From positions 62,001 to 126,000 of the forward strand of contig JAGBFB010000031.1 in the NCBI GenBank assembly GCA_017936665.1: 64,000 bases of DNA, given 5' to 3'. The notes below the pieces were generated by a model. That model was given only the letters and a program-made list of their open reading frames with translations, was not told where the DNA came from and ran no database searches. Positions 36,347 through 44,903 of this stretch are shown here, one piece after another. Each line of letters begins with the position of its first letter. Position 1 is the first letter of the stretch. Both the position numbers and the translations under genes were made by a program. Source of the stretch: Spirochaetaceae bacterium. GTDB taxonomy: Bacteria; Spirochaetota; Spirochaetia; Treponematales; Treponemataceae.

Positions 36347-36375
36347 TTGCTAGTTTAAATACATTCTGTTATCCT
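36347..36375 (+). promoter_or_regulatory. Promoter of uppP, leaderless type
   Basis: TTGCTA (36347-36352), exactly 17 bases, TGT-TATCCT (-10 at 36370-36375), 7 bases, then the ATG at 36383. No SD. Confidence 0.55.
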
Positions 36376-36382
36376 TTTAATC

Positions 36383-37198
36383 ATGAGTATTTTTCAAGCA
36401 TTAGTTTTAGGTATTTTACAAGGAATTGCAGAATTCCTTCCAATTTCAAGTTCTGGACATCTTGCAGTTGTGCAAAATCTTTTTGGGCTAGAACTTCCTT
36501 TAGTTTTTGATGTTTGCTTACACTTAGCAACTTTACTAGCAGTAATTTTAGTTTTTAGAAAACGAATTTGGTCTTTACTTTGCGTTTTTGGCAGATGGAT
36601 TACAAGAAAAACTAAACCAGAAGATTCAATAGAACTTTCTATGATAGTTGCAATCTTAGTTGGAACATTTGTAACAGGTATCATGGGAATTGTAGCAAGT
36701 AAATTTTTACCTGACTTTCCTATAAAATTAATTTTTGTTGGCTTTATTATCACAGCATTTTTGTTGATTTTTTCAAGTAAAGTAAGCGAAAAAGAACAAA
36801 AAGACGAAAATTCCACAGAGTTAAGCAAAATATCTGTAAAACAAGGTCTTTTTGTAGGATTTGCCCAAGGAATTGGAACTTTGCCAGGAATTTCTAGAAG
36901 TGGAATTACAATTTCTGCTTCTCTTTTTGCAAAAATCAATAGAGAAACTGCTGGAGAATTTTCTTTCTTGCTTTCTATTCCTGCAATTTTGGGAGCCTTC
37001 ATCCTAGAAGCAAAAGATTTAGGAACTTTAACTCAAACAATTTCTGTACTTCCTTTAGCATTAGGATGTCTTGCAGCCTTTACATCTGGAGTAGTATCCC
37101 TTACAATGTTAATGAAGCTTATCAAAAAAGGTAAGTTACAGTGGTTTGCATACTATCTCATTCCACTTGGAATTTTAGGATTAATTTTTATTAAATAA
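36383..37198 (+). CDS. uppP: Undecaprenyl-diphosphate phosphatase
   Basis: UppP recycles the lipid carrier for cell-wall synthesis and gives bacitracin tolerance. The N-terminal ALVLGILQGIAEFLPISSSG with GHLAVVQ, and LPGISRSGITISASL near residue 170, are the two active-site blocks. About eight TM segments are visible in 271 residues. Its stop overlaps the next start as TAATG, so it is coupled to a small ATPase gene, an unexpected partner. Confidence 0.95.
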   Translation: MSIFQALVLGILQGIAEFLPISSSGHLAVVQNLFGLELPLVFDVCLHLATLLAVILVFRKRIWSLLCVFGRWITRKTKPEDSIELSMIVAILVGTFVTGIMGIVASKFLPDFPIKLIFVGFIITAFLLIFSSKVSEKEQKDENSTELSKISVKQGLFVGFAQGIGTLPGISRSGITISASLFAKINRETAGEFSFLLSIPAILGAFILEAKDLGTLTQTISVLPLALGCLAAFTSGVVSLTMLMKLIKKGKLQWFAYYLIPLGILGLIFIK

Positions 37199-37638
37199 TG
37201 AAAGAAGAACGTAACGAAACAATAATTGAATTTGACTCAGAGCCTTTTAATTTTGAAAAAGCAGGATTTGCTTCTACAGAAATAAAAAAACATCTGAAGT
37301 CTTTAAAAATTGATTCTTCAATAATAAGACGAATTGGAATTGCAAGTTACGAATTAGAAATAAATCAAGTTATTCATTCCCTTGGTGGAAAAATGATTTA
37401 TCATATTGATGACGAAAAAGTTATAATTGAAGCAGTAGACATTGGGCCAGGAATTCCTGACATACAAAAAGCCTTAACCGAAGGATTTTCTACTGCTTCA
37501 GAAAAAGTACGCTCCATGGGTTTTGGAGCAGGAATGGGGATTCCAAACACAAAAAGAGTTTCAGACGAATTTACCCTTGAATCTTCTACCACTGGAACTA
37601 GAGCAGTTGCTACTATATATTTCAATGGAGAAAAATAA
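37198..37638 (+). CDS. HATPase-type ATP-binding protein (anti-sigma factor-like)
   Basis: The 146-residue protein is a GHKL ATPase like RsbW/SpoIIAB: ASYELEINQVIHSLGG is the N-box, EAVDIGPGIPDI the G1 box and GFGAGMGIPNTKRVSD the G2 box. Such proteins act as anti-sigma kinases or as small regulatory ATPases. It overlaps uppP and the following DRTGG-like gene by one base each. In other anaerobes this protein, the DRTGG protein and the PHP protein are often found beside the NuoE/NuoF/HydA hydrogenase genes, which here lie 14 kb away. Confidence 0.82.
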   Translation: MKEERNETIIEFDSEPFNFEKAGFASTEIKKHLKSLKIDSSIIRRIGIASYELEINQVIHSLGGKMIYHIDDEKVIIEAVDIGPGIPDIQKALTEGFSTASEKVRSMGFGAGMGIPNTKRVSDEFTLESSTTGTRAVATIYFNGEK

Positions 37639-37973
37639 TGACAATCAAACAAATGCAAGAAAAACTAAACTTAGAAGGAGTTTCTTTAGATTCTGAAAAT
37701 TCTGAAATTACAGAAGTTTACACCTCAGACCTTCTTAGCGACATTATGGGAAATGCTCCTGAAAATTCTGTTTTAGTTACAATACAAGCCCATAAAAACA
37801 CAGTTGCAGTTGCAACCTTAAAAGAAAGTAAAGCAATCATCATTTGTAATAATCGACCCATCCCAGAAGATATGATTGAAGCTGCAAAATCTGAAGAAAT
37901 TTCAATTTTTAGAACTGAAATGAATCAATATCAAATTTCTGGAAAATTGTACAGCCTTATAGAATCCATTTAA
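37638..37973 (+). CDS. DRTGG-domain-like small protein
   Basis: This 111-residue protein has strand/helix alternation (EITEVYTSDLLSDIMGNA, SVLVTIQAHKNTVAVATL, KAIIICNNRPIPEDMI) resembling stand-alone DRTGG domains, a ligand-binding module also found in phosphotransacetylase-type proteins. The exact role is unknown. It is coupled to the upstream ATPase (TAATG) and followed by a PHP gene. Confidence 0.65.
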   Translation: MTIKQMQEKLNLEGVSLDSENSEITEVYTSDLLSDIMGNAPENSVLVTIQAHKNTVAVATLKESKAIIICNNRPIPEDMIEAAKSEEISIFRTEMNQYQISGKLYSLIESI

Positions 37974-37991
37974 AAGCTAAGGTAGAATTTT

Positions 37992-38744
37992 ATGGGAAGA
38001 ATTATAAAAGCAGATTTTCATATACATTCTTGCCTTTCTCCCTGTGGCGATTTATCAATGTCTCCAAGTGTAATCGTTGATTACTTAAAACAAAGAAATG
38101 TAAAGTTAGCTGCCTTAACAGACCATAATTCATCGCTAAATTGTAAAGCCTTTGCAGAATGTTGTGTAAAAAATGATATAATCCCTCTTTTTGGAATGGA
38201 ACTTCAAACTCAAGAAGAAATTCATCTTTTATGTCTTTTTGATAATCTTGAAATTTCAGAAAAGTTTAGCAATGAAATTTATGATTTACTTCCACCAATT
38301 CCAAATAATCCTGAAAAAATGGGGGATCAAGTTTATGTTGATTCTGAAGAAAACATCCTTGGGGAAGTAGAAAAATACCTTGTAACTTCGGCAGACCTTT
38401 CTATCGATGACGCAGTTGAATTTGTACATAAACTTGGAGGAATTGCAATTCCTGCCCACGCCGATAGAAGTGCTTTTTCATTAACAAGCCAGTTTGGAAT
38501 GATTACAGACGGAAACTGGGATGCTGTAGAATTAGTAAATTTACAAAATGCTCCAGAACACATAAAATCCACTTATCCCTTAACATCATCATCAGACGCC
38601 CATTACATCGAACATATTGCAAGAAGAACTTTTAATTTGGAAATTCAAGAAGATTCTCTTGTAAAAACAGATAAATTTGCAAACATCAACGAAGTAAAAA
38701 AGGCTCTTGAAAAATTAATTGTAAAAAATTTAAACTTACAGTAA
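37992..38744 (+). CDS. PHP-domain metal-dependent phosphoesterase
   Basis: The N-terminal ADFHIHSCLSPCGDLSMSP carries the first metal motif HxH; AALTDHNS, then GMELQTQEEIHLLCLF, PAHADRSAFS and SSDAHY supply the other His and Asp ligands. Stand-alone PHP proteins of about 250 residues hydrolyse phosphate esters or nucleotides. AAGGTAG precedes the start. It is the last gene of the uppP-ATPase-DRTGG set. Confidence 0.88.
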   Translation: MGRIIKADFHIHSCLSPCGDLSMSPSVIVDYLKQRNVKLAALTDHNSSLNCKAFAECCVKNDIIPLFGMELQTQEEIHLLCLFDNLEISEKFSNEIYDLLPPIPNNPEKMGDQVYVDSEENILGEVEKYLVTSADLSIDDAVEFVHKLGGIAIPAHADRSAFSLTSQFGMITDGNWDAVELVNLQNAPEHIKSTYPLTSSSDAHYIEHIARRTFNLEIQEDSLVKTDKFANINEVKKALEKLIVKNLNLQ

Positions 38745-38932
38745 CAAAAAATTTTATATAAAGTGTTTGTTTTAAAGAAAATTACAAAATATATGTATTT
38801 AAATGTAAAATCTAAGTAATTCTTCACACAAGATTCGGGTGTAATTTAATATTTTAAACATACAATTCATAGACAATTATCAAGTTCTATGTAATAATTT
38901 TACTTGAGAATATTGTTCAAGAGGAGGTTTCA

Positions 38933-39331
38933 ATGAAAACAGCAAAAATCAAATTTTTATCAATTCTCGTTTTGCTCTGCATTAGTTTGCCAATTTTTGC
39001 ACAAGAATATGTTTATGTTTCTGTAGAAAAAGCAGAAATAAAAGAAGGAATAGGACTCTTTGCAAATAAAGTTGCACAAGTTAAATATGGAACAAAACTT
39101 ATCGTTTTAGAAAATTCTATAAAAGACGAATGGATAAAAGTTTGTCATACAAAAGATGAAAGCATTTCAGGTTGGATACTTTCTTCAAATGTAACAAAAA
39201 AACGAATTGTAAGATTTTTGAATAACAAAAGTTCTGCTGAAAAAGAACAAGCCTTAGCTGGGAAAGGTTCTTCAATAGAAAAATCAAATTCTGACAATAA
39301 CAATTTTAATTCATTAAAAAAAATTAATTAA
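38933..39331 (+). CDS. Periplasmic bacterial SH3 domain protein (copy 1)
   Basis: The 132-residue product has a signal peptide (about residues 1-24, ending IFAQ) and one bacterial SH3 domain (about 25-90) with YVYVSVEKAEIKEG, VKYGTKLIVLE, KDEWIKV and SGWILSSNV. These domains bind cell-wall peptides or proteins. The tail is Ser/Asn-rich. It is about two-thirds identical in sequence to the next gene over the SH3 part, from a tandem duplication. GGAGG lies upstream. First gene of a set leading to M48 and a cyclase. Confidence 0.82.
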   Translation: MKTAKIKFLSILVLLCISLPIFAQEYVYVSVEKAEIKEGIGLFANKVAQVKYGTKLIVLENSIKDEWIKVCHTKDESISGWILSSNVTKKRIVRFLNNKSSAEKEQALAGKGSSIEKSNSDNNNFNSLKKIN

Positions 39332-39355
39332 TTTATTTTTGAGGAATAAAAGCAA

Positions 39356-39817
39356 ATGAAAACAGCAAAAATTTATTTTTTTACAATTATCTTTTTATTA
39401 TGCATGAACTTTCCGATTTTTGCTCAAGGATATGTTTATGTTTCTGTAGAAAAAGCAGAAATTAAAGATGGAACAGGCTTTTTTGCAAGTAAAGTTGCAC
39501 AAGTAGAATATGGAACAAAACTTATTGTTTTAGAAAATTCGATAAAAGACAAATGGATAAAGGTAGCAGAAGACTACAATAATGAAAATTGTGGTTGGAT
39601 TTTATCATCCAATGTAACAAAGAAAAGAGTGATAAATGATTATAATAACAATTCCAATTCGAGCAAAGAAATTGCTTTAGCAGGAAAAGGCTTTTCAGAA
39701 GGAGATATTTCTTTAGAAGTAAAAAACTTTGATGCCGTTGATGTAATTGAAAAAAATACATTATCAAATGAGGAATTAAAACAATTCATTACCGAAGGAA
39801 AATTAAATGTTGAATAA
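39356..39817 (+). CDS. Periplasmic bacterial SH3 domain protein (copy 2)
   Basis: This 153-residue paralogue has the same signal peptide type and SH3 domain (YVYVSVEKAEIKDGTGFFAS, VEYGTKLIVLE, DKWIKV, CGWILSSNV) and a longer acidic tail. It differs from copy 1 mainly in that tail, so it may have taken on a different partner. Its 3' end overlaps the M48 gene start by 11 bases, so the two are translationally coupled. Confidence 0.82.
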   Translation: MKTAKIYFFTIIFLLCMNFPIFAQGYVYVSVEKAEIKDGTGFFASKVAQVEYGTKLIVLENSIKDKWIKVAEDYNNENCGWILSSNVTKKRVINDYNNNSNSSKEIALAGKGFSEGDISLEVKNFDAVDVIEKNTLSNEELKQFITEGKLNVE

Positions 39818-40691
39818 TATGATAAAACGAATTTTATTTTTTACTTTTACATTGGTATTTTTATCAATTTCATTTTCTTGCGTTTCATTGAGAGAACTTA
39901 TTTTTGCAGATAAAAATGAAATAATTCAGAAAGCTGTAGTTGCAACCTTCGAAGGTGGTAAAAATGTTGCAGAAGCATATAACTTTACTCCAGAAGAAAC
40001 TTATAATTTAGGAAGAGCTGTTGCAGCCAGTGCAATAGGAAATAACAATCTATATACAAATGAAGAACTTTACAAATACTTAAATTCAATTTGTCAAACT
40101 ATAGTAATAAATTCTGATGGAGTAAATCCATATAAGGGATATTATATTGGTGTAATTGATTCTAATGTAATCAATGCCTTTGCAACGCCAGGTGGACATA
40201 TTTTAATTACAAAAGGTATGTTGAATAGTGTAAAATCAGAAGATGAACTTGCAGCAGTAATTGCTCACGAAATAAGTCATATTCAACTTGAACACAATAT
40301 GAAAGCAATTCAATCCAATGCATGGACAACAGGAATTTCAAATATTATCGCATCTCCTTTTGAAGACGAATTTTTATCTAACGCATTTACTTCCATGACT
40401 ACAACTCTTTTAGATTCTGGATATTCTCAAAATACAGAATTTGAAGCAGATGAAAATGCTATAAAACTTATGAATAAAACTGGATATAATCCAAATGCTA
40501 TGTTAGCAATGTTAGAAAATTTGCAAAAAAACACAAGCAGTAATTACTCTCTAGGTTTTGGGAAAACTCACCCTTCTCCACAACAAAGAATCAATGAAGC
40601 AAACAAAGTTCTAAGAAAAATAAAACAAATGGATAACTATAACGAAGAAAGTAGAATTTCTCGATTTGAACAAGCCAAACAATATTTTTAA
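39807..40691 (+). CDS. M48-family metalloprotease lipoprotein
   Basis: The zinc motif HEISHIQLEH near residue 152 and the third ligand in EFEADENAIKLM near 213 identify an M48 peptidase of the BepA/LoiP type. The N-terminal signal ends SISFSC, a lipobox, so the enzyme is probably anchored to a membrane facing the periplasm. The ATG at 39807 has AAGGA upstream. M48 lipoproteins clear misfolded envelope proteins; here the linkage to SH3 proteins and a cyclase suggests a sensing role. Confidence 0.88.
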   Translation: MLNNMIKRILFFTFTLVFLSISFSCVSLRELIFADKNEIIQKAVVATFEGGKNVAEAYNFTPEETYNLGRAVAASAIGNNNLYTNEELYKYLNSICQTIVINSDGVNPYKGYYIGVIDSNVINAFATPGGHILITKGMLNSVKSEDELAAVIAHEISHIQLEHNMKAIQSNAWTTGISNIIASPFEDEFLSNAFTSMTTTLLDSGYSQNTEFEADENAIKLMNKTGYNPNAMLAMLENLQKNTSSNYSLGFGKTHPSPQQRINEANKVLRKIKQMDNYNEESRISRFEQAKQYF

Positions 40692-40706
40692 TTTTTTAGA
40701 GGCAAA

Positions 40707-42764
40707 ATGAAAATTAAAAGAATTTTGTTAATTACAATAATTACTAGTGCATTTATTTTTTGTGTAAATTTATTAGGTGGTTTTACTTTTTTAGAAAATA
40801 AAACTTATGATTTTAGAACAAAAATTACTGCAAGCAATTCAACATCAGAAGAATTATTTGTAATTTTAATTGACCAAAACAGTCTTGATTGGGCTAGCGA
40901 ACAAATGAATTGGAGTTGGCCATGGCCAAGAAGTGCTTATGGTGATATCGTAAATTTTTTTAATTTGGCTAATTCTAAAGCTGTAACTTTTGATGTAATT
41001 TTTTCTGAAGATTCTATTTACGGAAAAGAAGATGACGAAAACTTTGCAAAGGCCTGTAAAGATTTTGGCAAAGTTGTACAAATTCAATTTTATGATAGTG
41101 CTTCAAACAATCCAGAAATTCCCGTTACTTCAATTTCAAAAATCGATTCAAATTCAGCCCTGCAAGGAAACATAAATAGCATTCCAGATTCAGACTCAAT
41201 CATAAGAAGATGCAGATTATTTTACAACCGAAACAATGAAGAATTTCCAACACTTGCATCAAGTACTTTCATTGTAGGAAGCGAAAATTTTTCAAAAGAT
41301 AATTTTAAATCAACCGAAGAATATAAACATCTAAAAAAAATTAAAACAGATAAAGATAACAGCGTCTTGTTAAAATATAAAAAAGGTTTAGAATCTTACA
41401 TTCCTTATAGTGCAAGTGATATTTTGCAAAGTTATTACGCAATACAAAAAGGCGAAGAACCAATTTTATATCCAGAAGATTTTACCGATTCATATATTTT
41501 CTTTGGTTATTACGCACCAGGTCTATTTGATATTTGTTCTACACCTCTTTCTTCAACTTATCCTGGAGTGGGAGTTCACATTACACTTCTTGATAATATT
41601 TTACAAAATGAATTTATTCATAAAAGTCATATAATATTAAATTTATTTTTAATTTTATTTACAGCTTTCATAACAACTTTCTTAATTCAATTTTTTGAAA
41701 GAAAATTTGGAATCAAGCGAACAATTTTATTTAGTAGTTTATTCATTATTATTTTAATTTTATCATATTTAACAATTTGTTTTTATGCTTTTAGATTAGG
41801 ATTATGGTTACCATTTGTAAGTATTTTATTTTCAATCATACTTTCTTATACAATCACTTTTTTTGTAAGTTACAACACAGAAGGAAAACAAAAACGATAC
41901 ATAAAAGAAGCATTTAAACAATATTTAAGTCCAGTAGTAATTGAACAATTAATTTTAAATCCAGATAAATTGAAATTAGGGGGAGAACGTAGAGAAATCA
42001 GTATTTTCTTTTCTGATATTCAAGGATTCACTTCTATTTCAGAAAAATTAAGTCCCGAAAAACTTACTGAATTTTTAAATGTCTATCTTTCAAAAATCAC
42101 TGATATAATTTTAGAATCTGGTGGAACAATTGACAAATATGAAGGTGATGCCATTATTGCATTTTGGAATGCACCAACGGAAATATCAAATCACGCACAA
42201 CGAGCAATAGAAACAGCAATTAAATGCCAAAAAGAAATTCAAAAAAATAAAAATGAATTACAAAAAATTTGTAACACAGAAATCAAAACACGAATTGGAA
42301 TAAACACAGGATTTGCAGTTGTGGGCAACATGGGTTCTTCAAAAAGATTTGACTACACAATGCTTGGAGACTCTGTAAACTTAGCATCTCGTTTAGAAGG
42401 AATTAATAAACAATTTGGACTTTACACATTATGTTCTGAAGAAACAAAATTACAAGCAGAAAAATTTGGTAGTAAATTAATTTTTGTTGAAATTGCAAAA
42501 GTTCAAGTTGTTGGTAAGAGCATTGCAGTAAAAATTTTTAATCCAATGCAAAAAGAAGATTACACAGCAAACAAATTACTTTGGAATAAATTTGAAGAAG
42601 GAAGAAATTTCTTTTATCAAGGTGAAATTGAAAAAGCTAAATTATGTTTTAAATCCATTGCTCAAGAATTACCAGTTGCTCAAAAATATTTTGAAAAATG
42701 TAATTCTACAAAACTTCCTGTTGAAGAAAATTTAAAAGGAATTTGGATTGCAACTGAAAAATAA
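40707..42764 (+). CDS. CHASE2-domain class III adenylate cyclase
   Basis: The 685-residue membrane protein has TM1 (about 5-25), a periplasmic CHASE2 domain (about 30-305), three TM segments (about 308-395) and a cytosolic class III cyclase domain (about 425-620). Metal-binding Asp residues are in FFSDIQGFT and YEGDAIIAFW. The base-selecting pair is Lys (in IDKYEGD) and Asp (in RFDYTMLGD), as in adenylate cyclases, and the Asn/Arg pair is in VNLASRLE. It would make cAMP in response to an envelope signal. It is the last gene of the SH3-SH3-M48 set, 15 bases after M48. Confidence 0.92.
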   Translation: MKIKRILLITIITSAFIFCVNLLGGFTFLENKTYDFRTKITASNSTSEELFVILIDQNSLDWASEQMNWSWPWPRSAYGDIVNFFNLANSKAVTFDVIFSEDSIYGKEDDENFAKACKDFGKVVQIQFYDSASNNPEIPVTSISKIDSNSALQGNINSIPDSDSIIRRCRLFYNRNNEEFPTLASSTFIVGSENFSKDNFKSTEEYKHLKKIKTDKDNSVLLKYKKGLESYIPYSASDILQSYYAIQKGEEPILYPEDFTDSYIFFGYYAPGLFDICSTPLSSTYPGVGVHITLLDNILQNEFIHKSHIILNLFLILFTAFITTFLIQFFERKFGIKRTILFSSLFIIILILSYLTICFYAFRLGLWLPFVSILFSIILSYTITFFVSYNTEGKQKRYIKEAFKQYLSPVVIEQLILNPDKLKLGGERREISIFFSDIQGFTSISEKLSPEKLTEFLNVYLSKITDIILESGGTIDKYEGDAIIAFWNAPTEISNHAQRAIETAIKCQKEIQKNKNELQKICNTEIKTRIGINTGFAVVGNMGSSKRFDYTMLGDSVNLASRLEGINKQFGLYTLCSEETKLQAEKFGSKLIFVEIAKVQVVGKSIAVKIFNPMQKEDYTANKLLWNKFEEGRNFFYQGEIEKAKLCFKSIAQELPVAQKYFEKCNSTKLPVEENLKGIWIATEK

Positions 42765-42775
42765 TTTTGTATAAA

Positions 42776-44899
42776 CTAATATTCCATAAATTTTTGTACA
42801 GTGTGATATGAGTCTTCGCCATAATAAAGTAACTCATAAATAAACGTGCTTGATAAAATTTTTTTTCCGTATTCTCGGCTTTCTTCGTAAGGCAACATTT
42901 CCATCCAAATATCCATTGGAACATTTGGATATTTTTTTACCCAACTTCTAATTCTTGCTCTACCTGTGTTATAAGAAATTACAGAAAGCATTGTTGAACC
43001 TTCAAACAAACGAATCATATCACTTAAATAAAATGATCCAAAAGTAATATTTGTTTTTGCATCAAGTAAATCGTAATCTTTAATTCGTAATTTTCTAGCA
43101 ACATCAGAAGCGGTGGGAGACATCAATTGAGTTAATCCTGCTGCTCCTGCACTAGAAAAAACATCTTCATCAAAATAACTTTCGCTACGAATCAAACCAA
43201 ACAATAAACTTTCTGAAAGATTAAATTCTTTGCAAGATAATTTTACTAAATCATAAAAATAACAAGGATAAAATAATTTTAAAAGTTCTTCATCCTTACC
43301 GCTCCCATCACTAGAAAAAGCAGAACTTGCCACACGTAAAATTGTTGGATACAAATTTATATCAGAAATAAAATCTTGATTTAGTTTTTTTGCGTAAAAA
43401 CTTAAAACATCAGAACTAAGATATTTTTTATATTGCTGAATGATTTTATACATAGATTGAATTTTTTTATATTTTATACAAGCGTCTAACAAATTACAAA
43501 TTACAGTTGTTTTATTTTCATCCAATGAAAAAAAATCTGAAACTTGACACATATTTTGTAAAATATTTTTTGGCTCAAGACCAAGTTGCCATGCAGACAT
43601 TATCTGATAATAAATTGATGAGTGTGTATTTTCAAAAATTTTTCTAAAAATTTCACTTGGAAGATAAGAAGCAAAATTTTGTGAAGAAACAAATTCTTCT
43701 TTTATCAAACGAGCAGTTAAGTAAGCCCAACTTGATTTTATTTGTTCATCTGCAACTTGCTCAATGGTTGGATAAAATTTACAAAAAGCAGTCCACTGAC
43801 GAGTTGACAATAAATGCAATTTTAAATCTTTTAATAAATCTGAATAATAAAATTTATCTTTCCAGAAATTTCCATATTTTTTTATTCCATTCATAAGAGA
43901 TGAATAAGATTCTTTTTTTGATTGATTTAAATAATACCAAATTGCATTATCATAATTTTCATTTGTAATTGCATTTTCAGAAGCAAGCAAAAAACATTCT
44001 TTTGCATTGTTGTAAAATTGTGCTCCTGTTTTATCAAAAAGTCTTCCTGCATAAAAATATAAATAAAATAATTTTTCTTTTTGAACTTTACTATTATTTT
44101 CAAGATTCAAATTATCTGCAATTACTTTTATTTTTTGTGCAAATTCATTTTTTGTTTCAATATTAAAATTAGTTTTTATGATTTCAAAATTTCCGTATAA
44201 AAAGGATTTTCCAAAATCAGAAATCATCTGTGGCGAAAATTTAGAAATATCATCTAAAGATTCAAATATTTCAGATAGTTTTTCTAAAGCAAAATTATAA
44301 TTTTTGTTGAATAATTCAATTCTAAATTGCAAAATTAAATTTGTTCTTTTTCCAATTTCTGTATCATAAAAAAATCTTTCAGATGCAAATTCTTCAAAAA
44401 ATTTAATTTGATATTTTGAAAATTTTTCTTCTGTAAGCCAATTTAAAATTATGGAATTTTCTAAAGTGTTTTCTTTTTTTGCAAGTGAAAATACATAACA
44501 ATATTTTGCCCAATCAACATTTATTTCTTTTTTTTCTAAAAGTAATTTAGATGCAAGTTCTATCACCTGATTAAATTTTTGATTATCAACTAGAGATTGT
44601 AAATAATAATTATAAGTTTCTGCTTCTGGATTTTTTTTTGAATTTACTGCAAGTTTTGATAACTTTAACATTTTAGATTTAGGAATATTTAATTTTTCTA
44701 ATTCTTTTAAACTTAATAACACCTCAATACTCGAACCATTTTTTATTGCCTTTTCAAAATTTTTAGTAGCTTTCTCTTTTTGTTGAGATTCTAAATTTAC
44801 TAAACCTTGAACATAAAACTCGGACGAATTAGTACATCCTGCAAAACAGAATGTACTAATTAAAATTAATGAGAATATTTTTTTTACAGATATTATCAT
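42776..44899 (-). CDS. Lytic transglycosylase lipoprotein (SLT family)
   Basis: The 707-residue product has a lipoprotein signal (lipobox FAGC near residue 21), a long superhelical region of helix pairs (about 30-550) and a C-terminal SLT domain. The catalytic Glu is in LLFGLIRSESYFDED, followed by SSAGAAGLTQLMSPTASDVA and ISYNTGRARIRSWVK, the standard Slt70 motifs. It cleaves peptidoglycan to anhydro-muropeptides. It begins 4 bases after the LysM gene, without its own SD, so the two proteins are probably made together. Confidence 0.93.
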   Translation of the reverse strand: MIISVKKIFSLILISTFCFAGCTNSSEFYVQGLVNLESQQKEKATKNFEKAIKNGSSIEVLLSLKELEKLNIPKSKMLKLSKLAVNSKKNPEAETYNYYLQSLVDNQKFNQVIELASKLLLEKKEINVDWAKYCYVFSLAKKENTLENSIILNWLTEEKFSKYQIKFFEEFASERFFYDTEIGKRTNLILQFRIELFNKNYNFALEKLSEIFESLDDISKFSPQMISDFGKSFLYGNFEIIKTNFNIETKNEFAQKIKVIADNLNLENNSKVQKEKLFYLYFYAGRLFDKTGAQFYNNAKECFLLASENAITNENYDNAIWYYLNQSKKESYSSLMNGIKKYGNFWKDKFYYSDLLKDLKLHLLSTRQWTAFCKFYPTIEQVADEQIKSSWAYLTARLIKEEFVSSQNFASYLPSEIFRKIFENTHSSIYYQIMSAWQLGLEPKNILQNMCQVSDFFSLDENKTTVICNLLDACIKYKKIQSMYKIIQQYKKYLSSDVLSFYAKKLNQDFISDINLYPTILRVASSAFSSDGSGKDEELLKLFYPCYFYDLVKLSCKEFNLSESLLFGLIRSESYFDEDVFSSAGAAGLTQLMSPTASDVARKLRIKDYDLLDAKTNITFGSFYLSDMIRLFEGSTMLSVISYNTGRARIRSWVKKYPNVPMDIWMEMLPYEESREYGKKILSSTFIYELLYYGEDSYHTVQKFMEY

Positions 44900-44903
44900 A
44901 AAA

